Shown here: positions 35,452-48,295 of the stretch, piece by piece
Layout: each line of letters starts with the position of its first letter
Position numbering within the stretch: the stretch's first letter is position 1
Origin: Hevea brasiliensis
Lineage: Eukaryota; Streptophyta; Magnoliopsida; Malpighiales; Euphorbiaceae
Length of the DNA: 64,000 bases
Assembly: GCF_030052815.1 (NCBI RefSeq)
Contig: NC_079501.1
Coordinates: 96,798,190-96,862,189 of the forward strand
Direction: 5' to 3'
Program-made: the position numbers and the translations under genes
Notes under the pieces: model-generated
Told to the model about the DNA's origin: nothing
The model's input: the letters and a program-made list of their open reading frames with translations, nothing else
The model's database searches: none

Positions 35452-37001
35452 CCTCATTCAATTTTCAGAGATTATGGGTTTCTAATACTCCTATCTAATT
35501 TCTTTTATAATTTTAGTGAGAATATGCTCTTTATAGCTCTGTATTAATAGGCCAAGATGGAAGGTTCTGGAAATGAGTTCTGTCAATCTTATTAGTCTAT
35601 ATTATACATGGCATTGTTTAACCATTTCCTCATTATTGGCATATGTCGACTGTCCCTCCTTCCCTACATGGGTTTTCAATTTTTGCTTTCCTTCTTTAGC
35701 CATCATGATCATAATTATCTTGATCCTTGCCCAAATTTATCTTGTATTAGATCAAAATGTTATTGCATCTCTAGCCGTGTATTTTTGTTTGAACTTATTC
35801 GCATTATAACAACAACCAAGTCTTAATTTTAATTAATTAGAATAGGCTATATGAATTATTTTTTATCATTTTCATCATTTAACTCTATTGTGCACTAAGT
35901 CCATTCACTGGCGGATTTAGGAAAAAAAAATTCGGGATGTATATAAGCAAATTATATGATATATTTGGTATATTAAAAAATAGTATGCTGAAAACTCATA
36001 CAAAAGCAATTAAATTTTAAATTTAGAAAGATAAGACTCATTGTTTTGTGAGTGAATGTGCATATGCACTATAAACACACAATAATATGATCAATTTATA
36101 GAGGTCGATTGATTTCCTATTGGTAAAAATAGGTTCTCCATTAAAAAAAGGTTTCAATACTTAAATTTATTAAGGGTCAATTTAAACCAATAAATAAATG
36201 TATAAAGGTGACATAAAAAAAAGAGGGGTCAATTGACCCCTCTTTTATAGGAATAGATCAGCTGCCGAGTCCATCTTAATATTCAAAATTTGTAAATCTT
36301 GTGATACTATTTCCTTCTACGTCATCTTAGTCCTCTTCCTTTCCCTTTTCACCCATTCCCCTACTAATTTAGCACACTTCTACTTGAGTCAATTTACTCA
36401 CATTGAAATTAAATTTTCTTTTGCAACAATTTTAAAAGTGTAGTATCCCAATTTGTCATGGACACAAGAAACACCAATAATAAATAAGTGGTTTTTTAGT
36501 TGTTAATTTCCTAGGTTGAATTGGAAGTATATAACTATAATTAAGGGTTTATTGAAAAGGATATAATCTAAATTATGGTAAGATAATAATTAATAATAAT
36601 AATGATTTCATATGTAGGTTGGTGGAAGTGCAACGTGCAATTGAGCTCTGCCTTCATCACTCTCTGTTGGGCGTCTTCATCGGCTCGTGAATAAGCTCGG
36701 TCACAAGTTTAGTTCTGGTTCGAATTGGCCTAGAGTCAGAATTGTGAATTCGCAAGGTTTCAATCTAGCTCTAGTTTAAATCAAACAGTTCAATTTTTTT
36801 CATTTTTAAAATAAAAAGACGATTACCTTTTGGTTCGGTTCTGATTCAATTCCAGTCCGATTAAATTGAAGTTTGAATCAAAGATGAATTTAACCGATTC
36901 CAATTCAATTATGGTTTGGTTCAAATTGGTCCAATTCTGATCCAAGTTCGATTCTGAAATGGCCTTTGCTGTGTCTATATGTGTGGCATGTGTGATGTTG
37001 T
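35452..37001. other. Upstream module of RNase repeat unit, copy 1
   Basis: Non-coding and collinear with 44990-46970, 53667-55230 and 59643-60817 plus 63522-63930. It contains the damaged RNase promoter, a hAT MITE (35906-36267) and a conserved tract near 36700-36960 with repeated GGTTC and GATTC blocks. Small open frames here occur in only some copies and are not credible genes. Confidence 0.75.
35906..36267. mobile_element. hAT-type MITE, copy 1
   Basis: Terminal repeats (consensus CAGTGGCGGAT from all copies) flanked by AGTCCATT and AGTCCATC. 8-bp duplications and CAGTGG ends are typical of hAT elements. The interior has the 16-bp palindrome GGGGTCAATTGACCCC. All four copies sit at the same place in the repeat unit, so insertion predates the array. 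Confidence 0.82.
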
Positions 37002-39079
37002 TGAAGATGCGGAAGCATGAAAAACACAAGTTTAGATCATTGAAATTCAAAATTTTTTATCTAGGGTCACATGCATCATACAATATTCATTTTTATCTAT
37101 TTGATTTCAATGATAAACAGCATATTAAAACTCTTTTAATATATTTTTGGATCTACATTTGCCATTTAAGATTTTAGAATTAATTAGATTAATTATTAGA
37201 ACCCTAGATTAGATCAAGAAGAAGTGCACTAACCTTTTTGATGCACTGTAGTGTGTTTGGCACCTTTGGGATGCGTCTTTAGGACACCAGATGTTGTCCC
37301 TATAGCTTGTCCACACCAAGATCACCTATGGCAGCCCTTGAATAGCTTCTAAAGCTTTTTCTATTAATTAGAAAATCAAGTTTTGCCTTTTAAGAGATTA
37401 AAGATGTAAACAGGACACTAGAAACAATTTTTAGTATTTTTAATTCAAGAGATTGTTTGCTAATCTCTTGGAATTGATGAGAGATGAAGAAGAAGAGAGA
37501 ATGGCAGCCTCAAGGGTGGCAGCACAAAGGGAGGCAGCAGCTGGTTGTGTTTTGTTCTTTCATCCTTACACTTATATAACTAGGTTACCACTCAAAACCT
37601 TTGCCACATGTCACTTCCTGATTGGCTCTAGGTTTAATTGACTCAATCACATTGTGCCAAGTGTCAAACCTATATTTAATCTTAATTTTAATCATCTTAC
37701 ATGATTAAAAGACATTTGGCAAGTTTATGTGTAGTACCATGTGAAATGACCAAAATGCCCCTGTGTCTTAATTTTGAGTTCTCAACCCAAAATAATTATT
37801 TCTCTTCTTCTAATCAATTTATATCAAATATAAATTAATTAATTAATCTCTATTAATTAATTTCTCATTAATTAAATTCATATTTAAACACTTTAAATAT
37901 AAATTTAACTTATACTATACATCCAATAACCTAGATTTGGTTTCAAGCCATGCTAGGGACTTTGTAATTTAATTGCAAACCAAACCTATTTAATTAATCA
38001 ATTAAACTCTTTAATTAATTAATTAAATCATATTTAATTTGGTGATTACTTGTGTATGTGTGTGACTTAATAGGCTCATCACTAATTGGCAATGAGACAT
38101 GATATCAACTCTTAATATCATCAGAACTCTTTCTTACCATAAATGATTTCTCTAAACTATTTTATGCACCTCATAGACCATGGTTAACACCTAGCATAAC
38201 ATGCCATGGCCACCCAATCAGTAATAAAGTTTACCTTAAATGAACCTATAATCATATGTTACCATGCACTAGAATCTCTTTATTACAAAATCCCAATTCG
38301 AGCTGGAGTCATGGTTTATGTCAAACCCCATTTGCTATGAATATTATGTTCTCTTTTAATTTCAGTTCTTGATTAAAAGATTTTTCTCATTAGAAACTCT
38401 TTTCTGAATAAATCTATCTGTCCTGGCCAGGAACTTGAAACATCAAGAACAATTAAATAAACATAGGATTTTATCCCTATTTACTTAGAGGAACAGATTC
38501 CATCTTGATCAACACCTACCTCTATATATAACTAGTAGGAGCCAACACATGCCCATATACCCATACACAGTACAAGTATGAAAGCAGTATCAAACTCAAA
38601 CCACCTATATACAAGATAACTGTGCTATCTTAGGTCTAAAGATTATATGCACTGATATGATTTATGATAATACATTGACAAGAGTAAACTCCATGTGCTT
38701 GTCATAAATGTCACTGGTTCGGCCTACTTATCATGTATACTCCTATCATGTTTGTCATATGGCATGAGACTCATCATTCCATCTTATTTACATCTCATAT
38801 AAATAACTTGGGAACAAACATGATTACAATCTTTCTGGATAAGTCATGTCCTTATTGTGAAGTATCCTCGATTGTGAACCTATTTATGATACTTTGTGCT
38901 AGAAATACTGTCACTCATATTCTTAACAACTTAATAATAGAATTTCTAACAAAATATCAATGGACATTTTCTATTACACATAAATATATTATGTAAATGG
39001 AAAAATAAAAATGCATTTTATTAATAAAACATGTACAAGATACATACTAAATGATATGCTCCAGGGCATACTACTAACA
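37002..39079 (-). mobile_element. Solo LTR (probably copia), inserted in copy 1 only
   Basis: On the - strand it starts TGTTAGTAGTATGCCC and ends GCATCTTCA, 2078 bp. It is flanked by GTTGT (36997-37001) and GCTGT (39080-39084), a 5-bp duplication with one mismatch. Sister units at 46980, 55230 and 63910 read straight through (GTGATGTTGTGAGAC). It has no coding domain. The start sequence resembles long LTRs of plant copia elements; that lineage call is from memory of the pattern. Confidence 0.88.
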
Positions 39080-39084
39080 GCTGT

Positions 39085-40193
39085 GAGACACTATACAAAG
39101 TTATCATTTTTTTTTTTGTCATATATGTGGAAAAAAAAAGGACGAAACAAAATAACTTTGTTGGTGAAGGACTAATTTGACATAGAAAGATTACTAATTT
39201 ATACTATATATAACTATGGGAAGGGGGAACATTGGCTTTGCCAAACATGCCCTTCATCAAATTAATTATAATTATGTTTTTATTATTTAAATTAATTCTA
39301 ATGTTTCTATAAATTTAAAATTTTTAATTTTAGAGTTCACTAAATTTAAAATTCTTAGTTTTACTTATATTTAACTTCAATTAAATATAAATTTTTTCAT
39401 AATATGTAATTAACTAAAACAAGAAAATAATAAGGAAAAATAAAAAGAAAACATTTTAAATAAAAGTATTTGTATTAAATAATATGACAATAAAAATTTC
39501 AAGATATGAACATAATAAAAATGAAAATTTTATAATGATAATGCACCATCTTAACAAAAATACATTTCAAAATTGTTCTATTTTCTAATTTTATAAATAA
39601 TTGTCTTTCACTTTAATCTTGCTATTCAATTTCATTATGCAAGTTAATATTATTTTAATTATGAAAAATTAAAATAAAATATATGCAAATCCAACTTACT
39701 TTTTTTAAAAAGTAAAATGATAGAGTTTGAACAAATTTAACACAATGAAACTAATTTACATTTATTATTAATTTATTTTGATTTTTAAACATTTTCACTT
39801 ATTTGTATTTTTAAAACATTATTATATCTTTTTTTACTATATTACATTTCATATTATAATTAAGTTAACACTATATGTTAATAATATAACACATAACTTT
39901 CATAAAAAGGAAATGATTGGATTAAAAAATAATTTTTAAATTGATAAATATTTTATTTATATAATTAATTAAAATGACATTAAAATTAATAGTTTATTTA
40001 AATAATTAAATATAATATTTATAATACTATGATAATATTATATAATATATAAAAAATTAATAAAAAATTATATAAAAAAAATTAAATCATGAGTATCTAT
40101 ATCGAGTATAGTAACAGGCAACACTTTGTAAAAAAAATAGTAAAATAATAAAGAAGAAACAAACCAAAGGGCTTATTCTTTTTTCCCTTCTAA

Positions 40194-40228
<35 letters not shown>

Positions 40229-41029
40229 CTTTTCAAGGGTACAGTAGAGGTTCAGCTATGAATTGAAATTTAATTAAAATTGAATTAATCTAATTTAAAA
40301 TTAAAATTAGATTAAAATAATTACAGTTAATATATAACTGAAATTAAATTTGAATTGAGTTTGAATCAAATAGGAATTGGACGGTAACCAATAAGTTCAC
40401 TTTGGAACAAAAAATAGAATTTCCTTCTTTTTTTTTTTTTTAAATAATCACTGAGCTTATCAAAACGGAAATAAATTAAATAAAAAAAAAAGAAGCAAAA
40501 TTGAGGACCCTTCAATCCAACTCCAATCCTCTTGGTCTTGAAACTGGAACTGGACAGTGGCCACCATAGGCGGAGAGCAATGGCAGAGATTATGCTTGAC
40601 TCTATTCGGGATTAAGGTTAAAAATTTGATCTAAAATCACTTTAAATAAAAAAAATATTATTTTAAAAAATTTTAAAAATTTATTTTACTGTTTTGAGAT
40701 TCTTATAATTAAAATGTTTGCAGTTAAGAAAAAAGAGAGAAAAATGATAAGAGAAGAAAAAAAAGGTCAATTTCTTTATTTTATTTAAAAGAAAAGAAAG
40801 AAAAAATAAAAATTCAATTCCCTTATTTTTGTAAGAAGCGAAAAGAAAAAGAAAAATCTTGCAAAGATTTGTGTGAAAAATATTTAAATAGCGTTTTAAA
40901 CCATTTTAAAATTGGGGGGAATAGAGTGAAAAGCAATTTTTTTTTTCCTGTTTTTCTACTATGCACTTTTTCGTACAAATTAATTCTTAATTTTATTTTA
41001 TTGTAATTTTAATAAAATATTGTAACTAT
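39085..41029. other. AT-rich spacer of repeat unit, copy 1
   Basis: Very AT-rich non-coding DNA, collinear with about 46975-48260 and 55230-57813. It contains a poly-A run near 40194-40223 and the conserved block GAGGACCCTTCAATCC near 40503. Confidence 0.6.
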
Positions 41030-41640
41030 AAGGATGGGAATTATGCTTCGAATTGTGAATCTGGTAATCCCTTCAATCAAAATAAGGTAACTCCCTATTC
41101 TATTATCAGATTTTTTTTTTTTTAAAACTTCATTGAGTATATTGATTCATTATGATGAACAATATTACATTGCATACTTTTTTGTTATAAAATTTTTATG
41201 TTTTTTTATATTTATTTTATTCACTTATTATAATTATTATGGCATTATAAGAGTCTATTTGACATTATTGTTTGAGCGTATATGAAGAAAAATATTATTT
41301 AAAAGATTAATATTTATGAAGAATCTTTAATTAATGTATATTTTGTATTAAGTAGAGGGAGAGAAAAATCATAGGGGAAGGGGGAAAAAAAGATGATTCT
41401 CTTGTTTTATTGGAAGGACAAAAAGAAAAGAAAAAAGGAAAAATTAGAAGTGCATTTCACCCTGTTTTGTAAGCAAGAAAAATATGAAAAGAAAAAAAAT
41501 TATTTGAATTTGTATAGAAAGCCATTTCATTTTCCACTCAAATTGAGTGAAAAATAATGTAAAATAATATTAATTTTTCCTATTTTCCCTCTATACCCTT
41601 TATTCTTCAAATAATTATTCTTTTGCGTACTGCTTTGAAA
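41030..41640 (+). pseudogene. Inverted RNase exon 2 fragment and left palindrome arm only
   Basis: The 57-bp exon 2 fragment (41030-41086) with donor is followed by intron and foldback DNA to about 41615. It then breaks into a remnant of the RNase exon 3 start region (about 41620-41650, compare 10672-10702) instead of the expected right arm. This is a truncated palindrome. Confidence 0.7.
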
Positions 41641-41649
41641 TCTATACCA

Positions 41650-43208
41650 TTCATTTGAAGTGTCGTTGTGTGGTGTCTGGCATGGGGATAAAGATTTCAA
41701 CGACGAATTGGCATTGACAACCAGCATCACTTGAAAGTAATGAAATTGCTATTGACAATTAGCATCACATAGAGGAACCTTCATGGCAAGGTCTTGGAAT
41801 TAATTTAATGATATTGTGATACCGAAGATGTTGTTAAGATTATAAGATTTCGAGTTCAAATTTAAATTGGAACTAATTATAAAAAAAAAAAAAGTAAAAA
41901 ATTAAGGTTTTGTGAGATGTAAAATTGTAATTCAAGCCGGTGCATGAATTTGTTTTCTCACAACAAATGTATGTGAATAGGCTCAGTCATCAGTTTGGTT
42001 CTAGTTCGAATTGACTCAGAATTAACAATGTGAATTCCCAAGGTTCTGATCCGATTCTAGTTTAAATCTAACAGTTTATTTTTTTTTTAATTTTTATTTT
42101 TAAAATAAAAAAGGCGATTCAATTTGAAACTGTCCAGTTTGGTTCTAATTCAATTCTAATACAATTCAATTTAGGTTTGAGTCAAAGACGAATTTAACCG
42201 ATTCCAATTCAATTATGGTTAGGTTTAAATTAGTCCAATTCTAATCTAGATCTGATTCTAAATCGACCCTTGGCTATGTCTATAGCTATGGCATGTGTAA
42301 TGTTGTGAGACACTATACACAGTTGTTAGATTTTTTTTTTTCTCATATATGAGAAAAAAGTAATGGACGAAACAAATTAACTTTGTTGGTGAAAGACTAA
42401 TTTGACATAGCAAAATTACTAATCTATATCATATATAAATGTGGAAAGGGGGGAACATTGGCTTTTCCAAAAATGCCATTTATTCTTCAAATAAATTATA
42501 ATTATATTTGTATTATTTAAATTAATTTTAATATTTGTATAAATTTAAAATTCTTAATTTTAGAATTCACCACATTTAAAATTCTTAGTCCTACTTATAC
42601 TTAACTTCAATTAAATATAAAATTTTTATTAGATGTAATTAACTAAAATAAGAAAATAATAAGTAAAAAAAAAGGGAAACATTTTAAATAAAATTAATTG
42701 TATTAAACAATATGACAATATAAAATTTCAAGATATCAATATAATGAAAATGAAAATTTTATAATGATAATGCACCATATTAACAAAAATACATTTTAAA
42801 AATTATTCTATTTTCTAATTTTGTAAATAATTTTCTTTTACTTTAATCTAGCTATTCAATTTCATTATACAAATTAACATTATTTTGAATTATAAAAATT
42901 AAAATAAAATATATGCAAATCAAACTTAAAAAAAGGAAAAATTATGGAGTTTGAACAAATTTAATTAAATGAACTAATTTACATTTATTATTAATTTATT
43001 TTAATTTTTAGATATTTTCACTCATTTATATTTTTAAAACTTATTATTATATCTTTTTTTTAATATTTTATTTCATATTATAATTAAGTAAACATTATAT
43101 GTTAATAATATAACACATAACTTTCACAAAAATATGATTGAATTAAAAAAATAATTCTTAAATTGATAAATATTTTTATTTATATAATTAATTAAAATGA
43201 CATTAAAA
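41650..43208. other. Mixed RNase intron 2 and AT-rich spacer DNA
   Basis: 41690-42290 resembles the RNase intron 2 segment at 10800-11400. From about 42300 to 43208 it switches to the AT-rich spacer seen at 39100-40000, which again ends in an inverted exon 2 fragment. No gene. Confidence 0.55.
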
Positions 43209-44718
43209 TTACAAGGATGGGAATTATCTTTCAAATTGTGATTCTAGCAATCCCTTCAATCAAAATAAGGTAACTCCCTATTCTATTGTCAGATTTTTTT
43301 TTTAATAACTTTATTTACTATATTGATTCATTATGATGAACAATATTACAGTGCACACTTTTTTGTTATAAAATTTTTACGTTTTTTTATATTTATTTAT
43401 TCACTTATTATAATTATTATGGCATTATAAGAGTCTATTTGACATTATTATTTGAGCTTATATTAAGAAAAATATTATTTAAAAGATTAATATTTATGAA
43501 GAATCTTTAATTAATGTATATTTTGTATTGAGTGGAGGGAGAGAAAAATGATAGGGGAAGGCGGAAAAAAAGATGATTCCCTTATTTTGTTGGAAGGACA
43601 AAAAGAAAAGAAAAAAAAGAAAAATTAAAAGTGCATTCCGCTCTGTTTTGTAAGAAAGAAAAATATGAAAAGAAAAAAAAAATTATTTGGATTTGTATAG
43701 AAAGCCATTTCATTTTCCACTCAAATTGAGCAAAAAATAATAGAAAATAGTATTAATTTTTCCCATTTTCCCTCTATATCCTTTATTCCTCAAATAATTA
43801 TTCTTTATTTATTCAATATTGGAATAATTATAAAAATGTAATAATTTTCTTTCCTCAATTTTCCTTTTATCAAAACATGAAAAATCACTTCCTTTCCTTT
43901 TATTTTCTTTACTTTCTATATGGATTTTACTTTCCATAAAATCCCACTCACTTTTACTTTCCATAAAATCCCACTCACTTTTTCTTCCATAAGTTTTCTA
44001 TTTACATAGAAATAAAAGCTGGCAAAGTAAAAGTGACTGAAATTATAAGGAAAATAAAATCTCTATCGAAATGAAAATTATTTTTTTTCATAGAGAAAAG
44101 AAGGAAAGGAAGTAATTTATTTATTCATTTATTTTCCATGTTTGTATAAAAAGAAAATTGAGAAGAGAAAATTATTGCATTTTACAACTATGCCCAAATA
44201 AATAAAAAAAATTATATTAAAAAATAACTATTTGAGGAAAAAAGGGCATAGAGAAAAAACAGGAAAAAGTAATATTGTTTTTCACTATTTTCCGTTCAAT
44301 TTGAGCAGAAAGTAAAATGGCTTTCCATACAAATCCAAATAATTTTTTTTTCTTTTCATATTATCCTTCTTACAAAACAGGGCAGAAATGCACTTTCATA
44401 TTTTTTTTCCCTATCATTTTCCTCTCCTTTTTAGTCAATGCAAAATATAACTTAATTAAAGATTCTTAATAAATATTAATTTTTAAGATAATGTTTTTCT
44501 CAATATAATAAGTGAATAAATTAAATATAAAAAATAACCAAACATAAAAATTTTATGACAAAAAAGTGTGCACTGTAATATTATTCATCATGATGAATCA
44601 ATATACTCAATAAAGTTACAGAAAAAAAATCTAAAAATCTAATAATAGAATAGGGAGTTACCTTATTTTGATTGAAGGGATTGCCAGAATCACAATTTGA
44701 AGGGTAATTCCGATCCTT
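43209..44718. repeat. Long palindrome with foldback element, flanked by exon 2 ends
   Basis: The left arm starts with exon 2 sequence on the + strand (about 43212-43269, donor GTAACTCCC). The right arm ends in exon 2 on the - strand (44662-44718). The arms are about 650 bp each and imperfect; the loop is near 43930-44090. An almost exact duplication of about 30 bp (TTTTACTTTCCATAAAATCC) lies near 43930-43980. Confidence 0.85.
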
Positions 44719-44989
44719 GTAATTAGGCCAAAGCCCATGAATGACAAAATCGGCAGCAGGTTTTCCAGTGGTTGGCTAGCAGCAACTTTGCTTTGTGTCA
44801 CAGTATGAACCTGGCCACTGTATCACAAACAATCATTTCACTTAAAAAAAAAAAATATGAAGCTTAACTATTAACTTATTAATTTACCTGTTGAACAAAG
44901 TAGAAGAAATCAAAATCTTGTGAAGCACAAAGGAGAGATAGGTAGAGGGCTACCAAAAGCTTCATCAAAATTTAATTATAAGCTTTCAT
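44662..44989 (-). pseudogene. RNase T2 fragment, exons 1-2
   Basis: Exon 2 is 44662-44817 (156 bp, full length) with intact GT donor and AG acceptor and a complete IHGLWP block, but the Tyr codon after QSCC is a TAG stop. Exon 1 is 44888-44989 (102 bp from the first ATG), with a stop at codon 6. The second in-frame Met (codon 9) opens a clean signal peptide reading MKLLVALYLSLLCASQDFDF, so codon 9 may be the true start. Exons 3 and 4 are missing; the palindrome replaces them. Confidence 0.92.
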
Positions 44990-45458
44990 CCTCATTCAAC
45001 TTTCAAAGATTATGAGTTTCTAATACTCTTATCTAATTTCTTTTATAAAGGTTTTTTTTAGTGAGAATATGCTGTTTATAGCTGTATTTATTGGCCAAAA
45101 TAGAAGGTTCTGGAAATGAGTATCTGTCAATTTTATCAGTCCATATTATCCATGGCATTGTTTAACCATTTCCTCATTATTGGCATATGTCGGCTGTCCC
45201 TCCTTCTCTACATGGGTTTTCAAATTTTCCCTTTCCTTCTTTAGCCATCATGATCATAATTGACCCTAATTTTGATCCTTGTCCATATTCATTTTGTATT
45301 TGATCAAAATGTCATTGCATCTCTAGCTGTGTATTTTTGTTTGAGCTTATTCGCATTATAATAGCAACCACGTCTTAATTTTAAATTAAGTAGAATAGAT
45401 TATATGAATTCTTTTTCGTCATTTTCATCATTTAACTCTATTGTACACTAAGTCCATC

Positions 45459-45846
45459 CAATGGTGGATTTAAGAAAAAAAATTTTCAGGATATATATGG
45501 GAAAATTATATGACATATTTGGTATATTAAAAAATAGTATGCTGAATACTCATACAAAAGTAATTAAATTTTAAATTTAAAGAGATGAGACTCACAGTTT
45601 TGTGAGTGAATGTGCGCATACACTATAAACACACAATAATTTGATTAATTTATAGAGGTCGATTGATTTCCTATTAGTAAAAATAGGTTCTCCATTAAAA
45701 AAAGTTTTCAATACTTAAATTTATTAGGGGTCAATTTAAACCAATATATAAATATATAAAGGTGACTTAAGAAAAATGAGGGGTCAATTGACCCCTCATT
45801 TTTCTTAAGTCACCACCCCTCTTTTATTGGAATAGATCTGCCACCG
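45459..45846. mobile_element. hAT-type MITE, copy 2, with expanded palindrome
   Basis: Flanked by AGTCCATC on both sides (45451-45458, 45847-45854). It is longer than its sisters because of an extra segment that creates a perfect 54-bp palindrome (45761-45814). Confidence 0.85.
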
Positions 45847-45992
45847 AGTCCATCTTAATATTCAAAATTTTAAATTTTGTGAAACTACTTCCTTCTTCGT
45901 CATCTTAGTTCTCTTCCTTCCCCTTTTCACCTCTTCCCCTACTAATTTAGCACACTTCTACTTGAATCAATTTACTCACATTGAAATTAAAT

Positions 45993-46383
45993 TGTAACAC
46001 TCTAGGTAAATCCCACATCGACAAAACACGGGAGAGATGCTGGGTTTATAAGTTGATGGTTCGTAACCCCTATTGACGCGTTTTAAAACCATGAGGGCTT
46101 CGGCCTAGAGCGAACAATATCACTAGTGGGCCGGGCCATTACATTTGTGGTATCAGAGTCGCTCCGCTTGCAACCTTGAACGATGGTGGGCAAACCTCAG
46201 CGAGGACGTTGAGTCCCATAAGGGGGGTGGATTGTAACACCCTAGGCAAATCCCATATCAACAAAACACGAGAGAGATGCTAGGTTTATAAGTTGGTGGT
46301 TCGTAACCCCTATTGACGCGTTTTAAAACCGTGAGGGCTTCGGCCCAGAGCGGACAATATTACTAGTGGGTCGGGCCATTACA
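45993..46383 (+). mobile_element. TRIM family A, complete two-LTR copy with TAAAT duplication
   Basis: The cleanest TRIM in the window. LTRs are 45993-46143 and 46233-46383 (151 bp each). The 89-bp internal region has the primer site TGGTATCAGAG at 46148-46158 and the polypurine tract AAGGGGGGTGG at 46220-46230. Flanking repeats TAAAT (45988-45992, 46384-46388) are perfect. Sister repeat units near 36410, 54635 and 60610 show the empty site. It has no coding capacity, so it must use proteins of another element. Confidence 0.96.
46010..46052 (+). promoter_or_regulatory. USE-like box and TATA box in TRIM family A LTR
   Basis: ATCCCACATCG (46010-46020) matches the upstream sequence element of plant snRNA genes. 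TTTATAAG (46045-46052) follows after 24 bp, the spacing of U6-type Pol III promoters. A T4 run at 46081-46084 would stop Pol III almost at once. Activity is inferred. Confidence 0.5.
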
Positions 46384-48295
46384 TAAATTTTCTTCTGCAA
46401 CAATTTTAAAAGCATACCATCCCAATTTGTCATGGACACAAGAAACAACAATAATAAATAAGTGGTTTTTTGTTGTTAATTTCCTGGATTGAATTGGAAG
46501 TATATAACTATAATTAAGGGTTTATTAAAAAGGATATAATCTACATTATGGTAAGATAATATTTAATAATAATAACGATTTCATATGTAGGCTGGTGGAG
46601 TTGCAACGTGCAATTGAGCTCTGCCTTCATCACTCTCTGTTGGGCGTTTTCATCAGCTCGTGAATAGGCTCGGTCACTATTTTGGTTCTTGTTCGAATCG
46701 GCCTAGAGTCAGAATTGCAAATTCGCAAGGTTCCAATCCGGTTCTGGTTTAAATCTAATGGTTCAATTTTTTTTTTTAATTTTTAAAATAAAAAGGTGAT
46801 TTAGCCTGGAACCATCTGGTTCAGTTTTGATTCAATTCCAATCCAATTCAATTGAAGTTTGAATCAAAGATGAGTTTAACCAAGTCCAATTTAATTATGG
46901 TTTTGTTCAAATTGATCCAATTTTGATCCAGGTGTGATTCTGAATCAGCCTTTGCTAGGTCTATATGTGTGGCATATGTGATGTTGTGAGACACTATACA
47001 AAGTTGTCATTTTTTTTTCTCCTATATGTGGAAAAAAAAAAGGGATGAAACAAAACAACTTTGTTGGTGAAGGACTAATTTTACATAGAAAGATTACTAA
47101 TTTATACTGTATATAAATGTGGGAAGGGGGGAACATTAGCTTTGCCAAACATGCCCTTCATTCTTCAAATTAATTATAATTATGTTTTTATTATTTAAAT
47201 TAATTTTAATGTTTCTATAAATTTAAAATTTTTAATTTTAGAGTTCACTAAATTTAAAATTCTTAGTCCTACTTATATTTAACTTCAATTAAATATAAAT
47301 TTTTTTATAAGATGTAATTAACTAAAATAAGAAAATAATAGATAAAAAAATAAAAAAAAACATTTTAAATAAAATTATTTGTATTAAACAATATAAAATT
47401 TCAAGATATCAATGTAATAAAAATGAAAGTTTTATAATGATAATGCACCATATTAAAAAAATACATTTCAAAATTGTTCTATTTTCTAATTTTATAAATA
47501 ATTTTCTTTCACTTTAATCTAGCTATTCAATTTCATTACGAAAGTTAATATTATTTTAATTATGAAAAATTAAAATAAAATATATGTAAATCACTTTTTT
47601 AAAAAAAGAGTAAAATAATAGAGTTTGAACAAATTTAATACAATGAACTAATTTACATTTATTATCAATTTATTTTGATTTTTAAACATTTTCACTTATT
47701 TATATTTTTAAAACTTATTATCATATCTTTTTTTACCATATTACATTTCATAATATAATTAAGTTAACACTACATGTTAATAATATAACATAAAACTTTC
47801 ATAAAAAAAATGATTAGACTAAAAAAATAATTCTTAAATTGATAAAATTTTTATTTATATAACTAATTAAAATGAGATTAAAATTAATATTTTATTTAAA
47901 TAATTAAATATAATATTTATAATACTATGATAACATTATATCATATAAAAAATTAATAAAAAATTATATAAAAAAAATTAAATCATGAATATGTACATCG
48001 AGTATAGTAACATGCAATGCACTTTGTAAAAAAAAAAAAGTAAAATAATAAAGAAGAAGAAAAAAAACAAAAGGCTTATTATTTTTTCCCTTTTAACAAA
48101 AAAAAAATTCTTTTCAAGTGAATAGTGGAGTTTCAGCTATGAATCGAAATATAATCAAAATTGAATTTATCTAATTTAAAATTAAAATTAGATTAAAAAT
48201 AATTACAGTTATATTAACTGAAATTAAATTTGAATTCATTTTGAATCAAATAGGAATTGGACGCTAAACGATAAGTTCACTTTGAAGGGAATTGT

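Larger units (their letters stand above)
44990..48295. other. Upstream module and AT-rich spacer of repeat unit, copy 2
   Basis: Collinear with copy 1 and with 53667 onward. It carries the hAT MITE (45459-45846), a TRIM found only here (45993-46383) and the AT-rich spacer to about 48290, where it joins a copied piece of RNase intron 2. No gene. Confidence 0.7.

Noticed and set aside
40260..40330. AT-rich near-palindrome around AATTTAAAATTAAAATTAGA as a regulatory site
   Set aside because: It recurs with the spacer at every unit copy and is very low in complexity; nothing beyond repetition supports a function.
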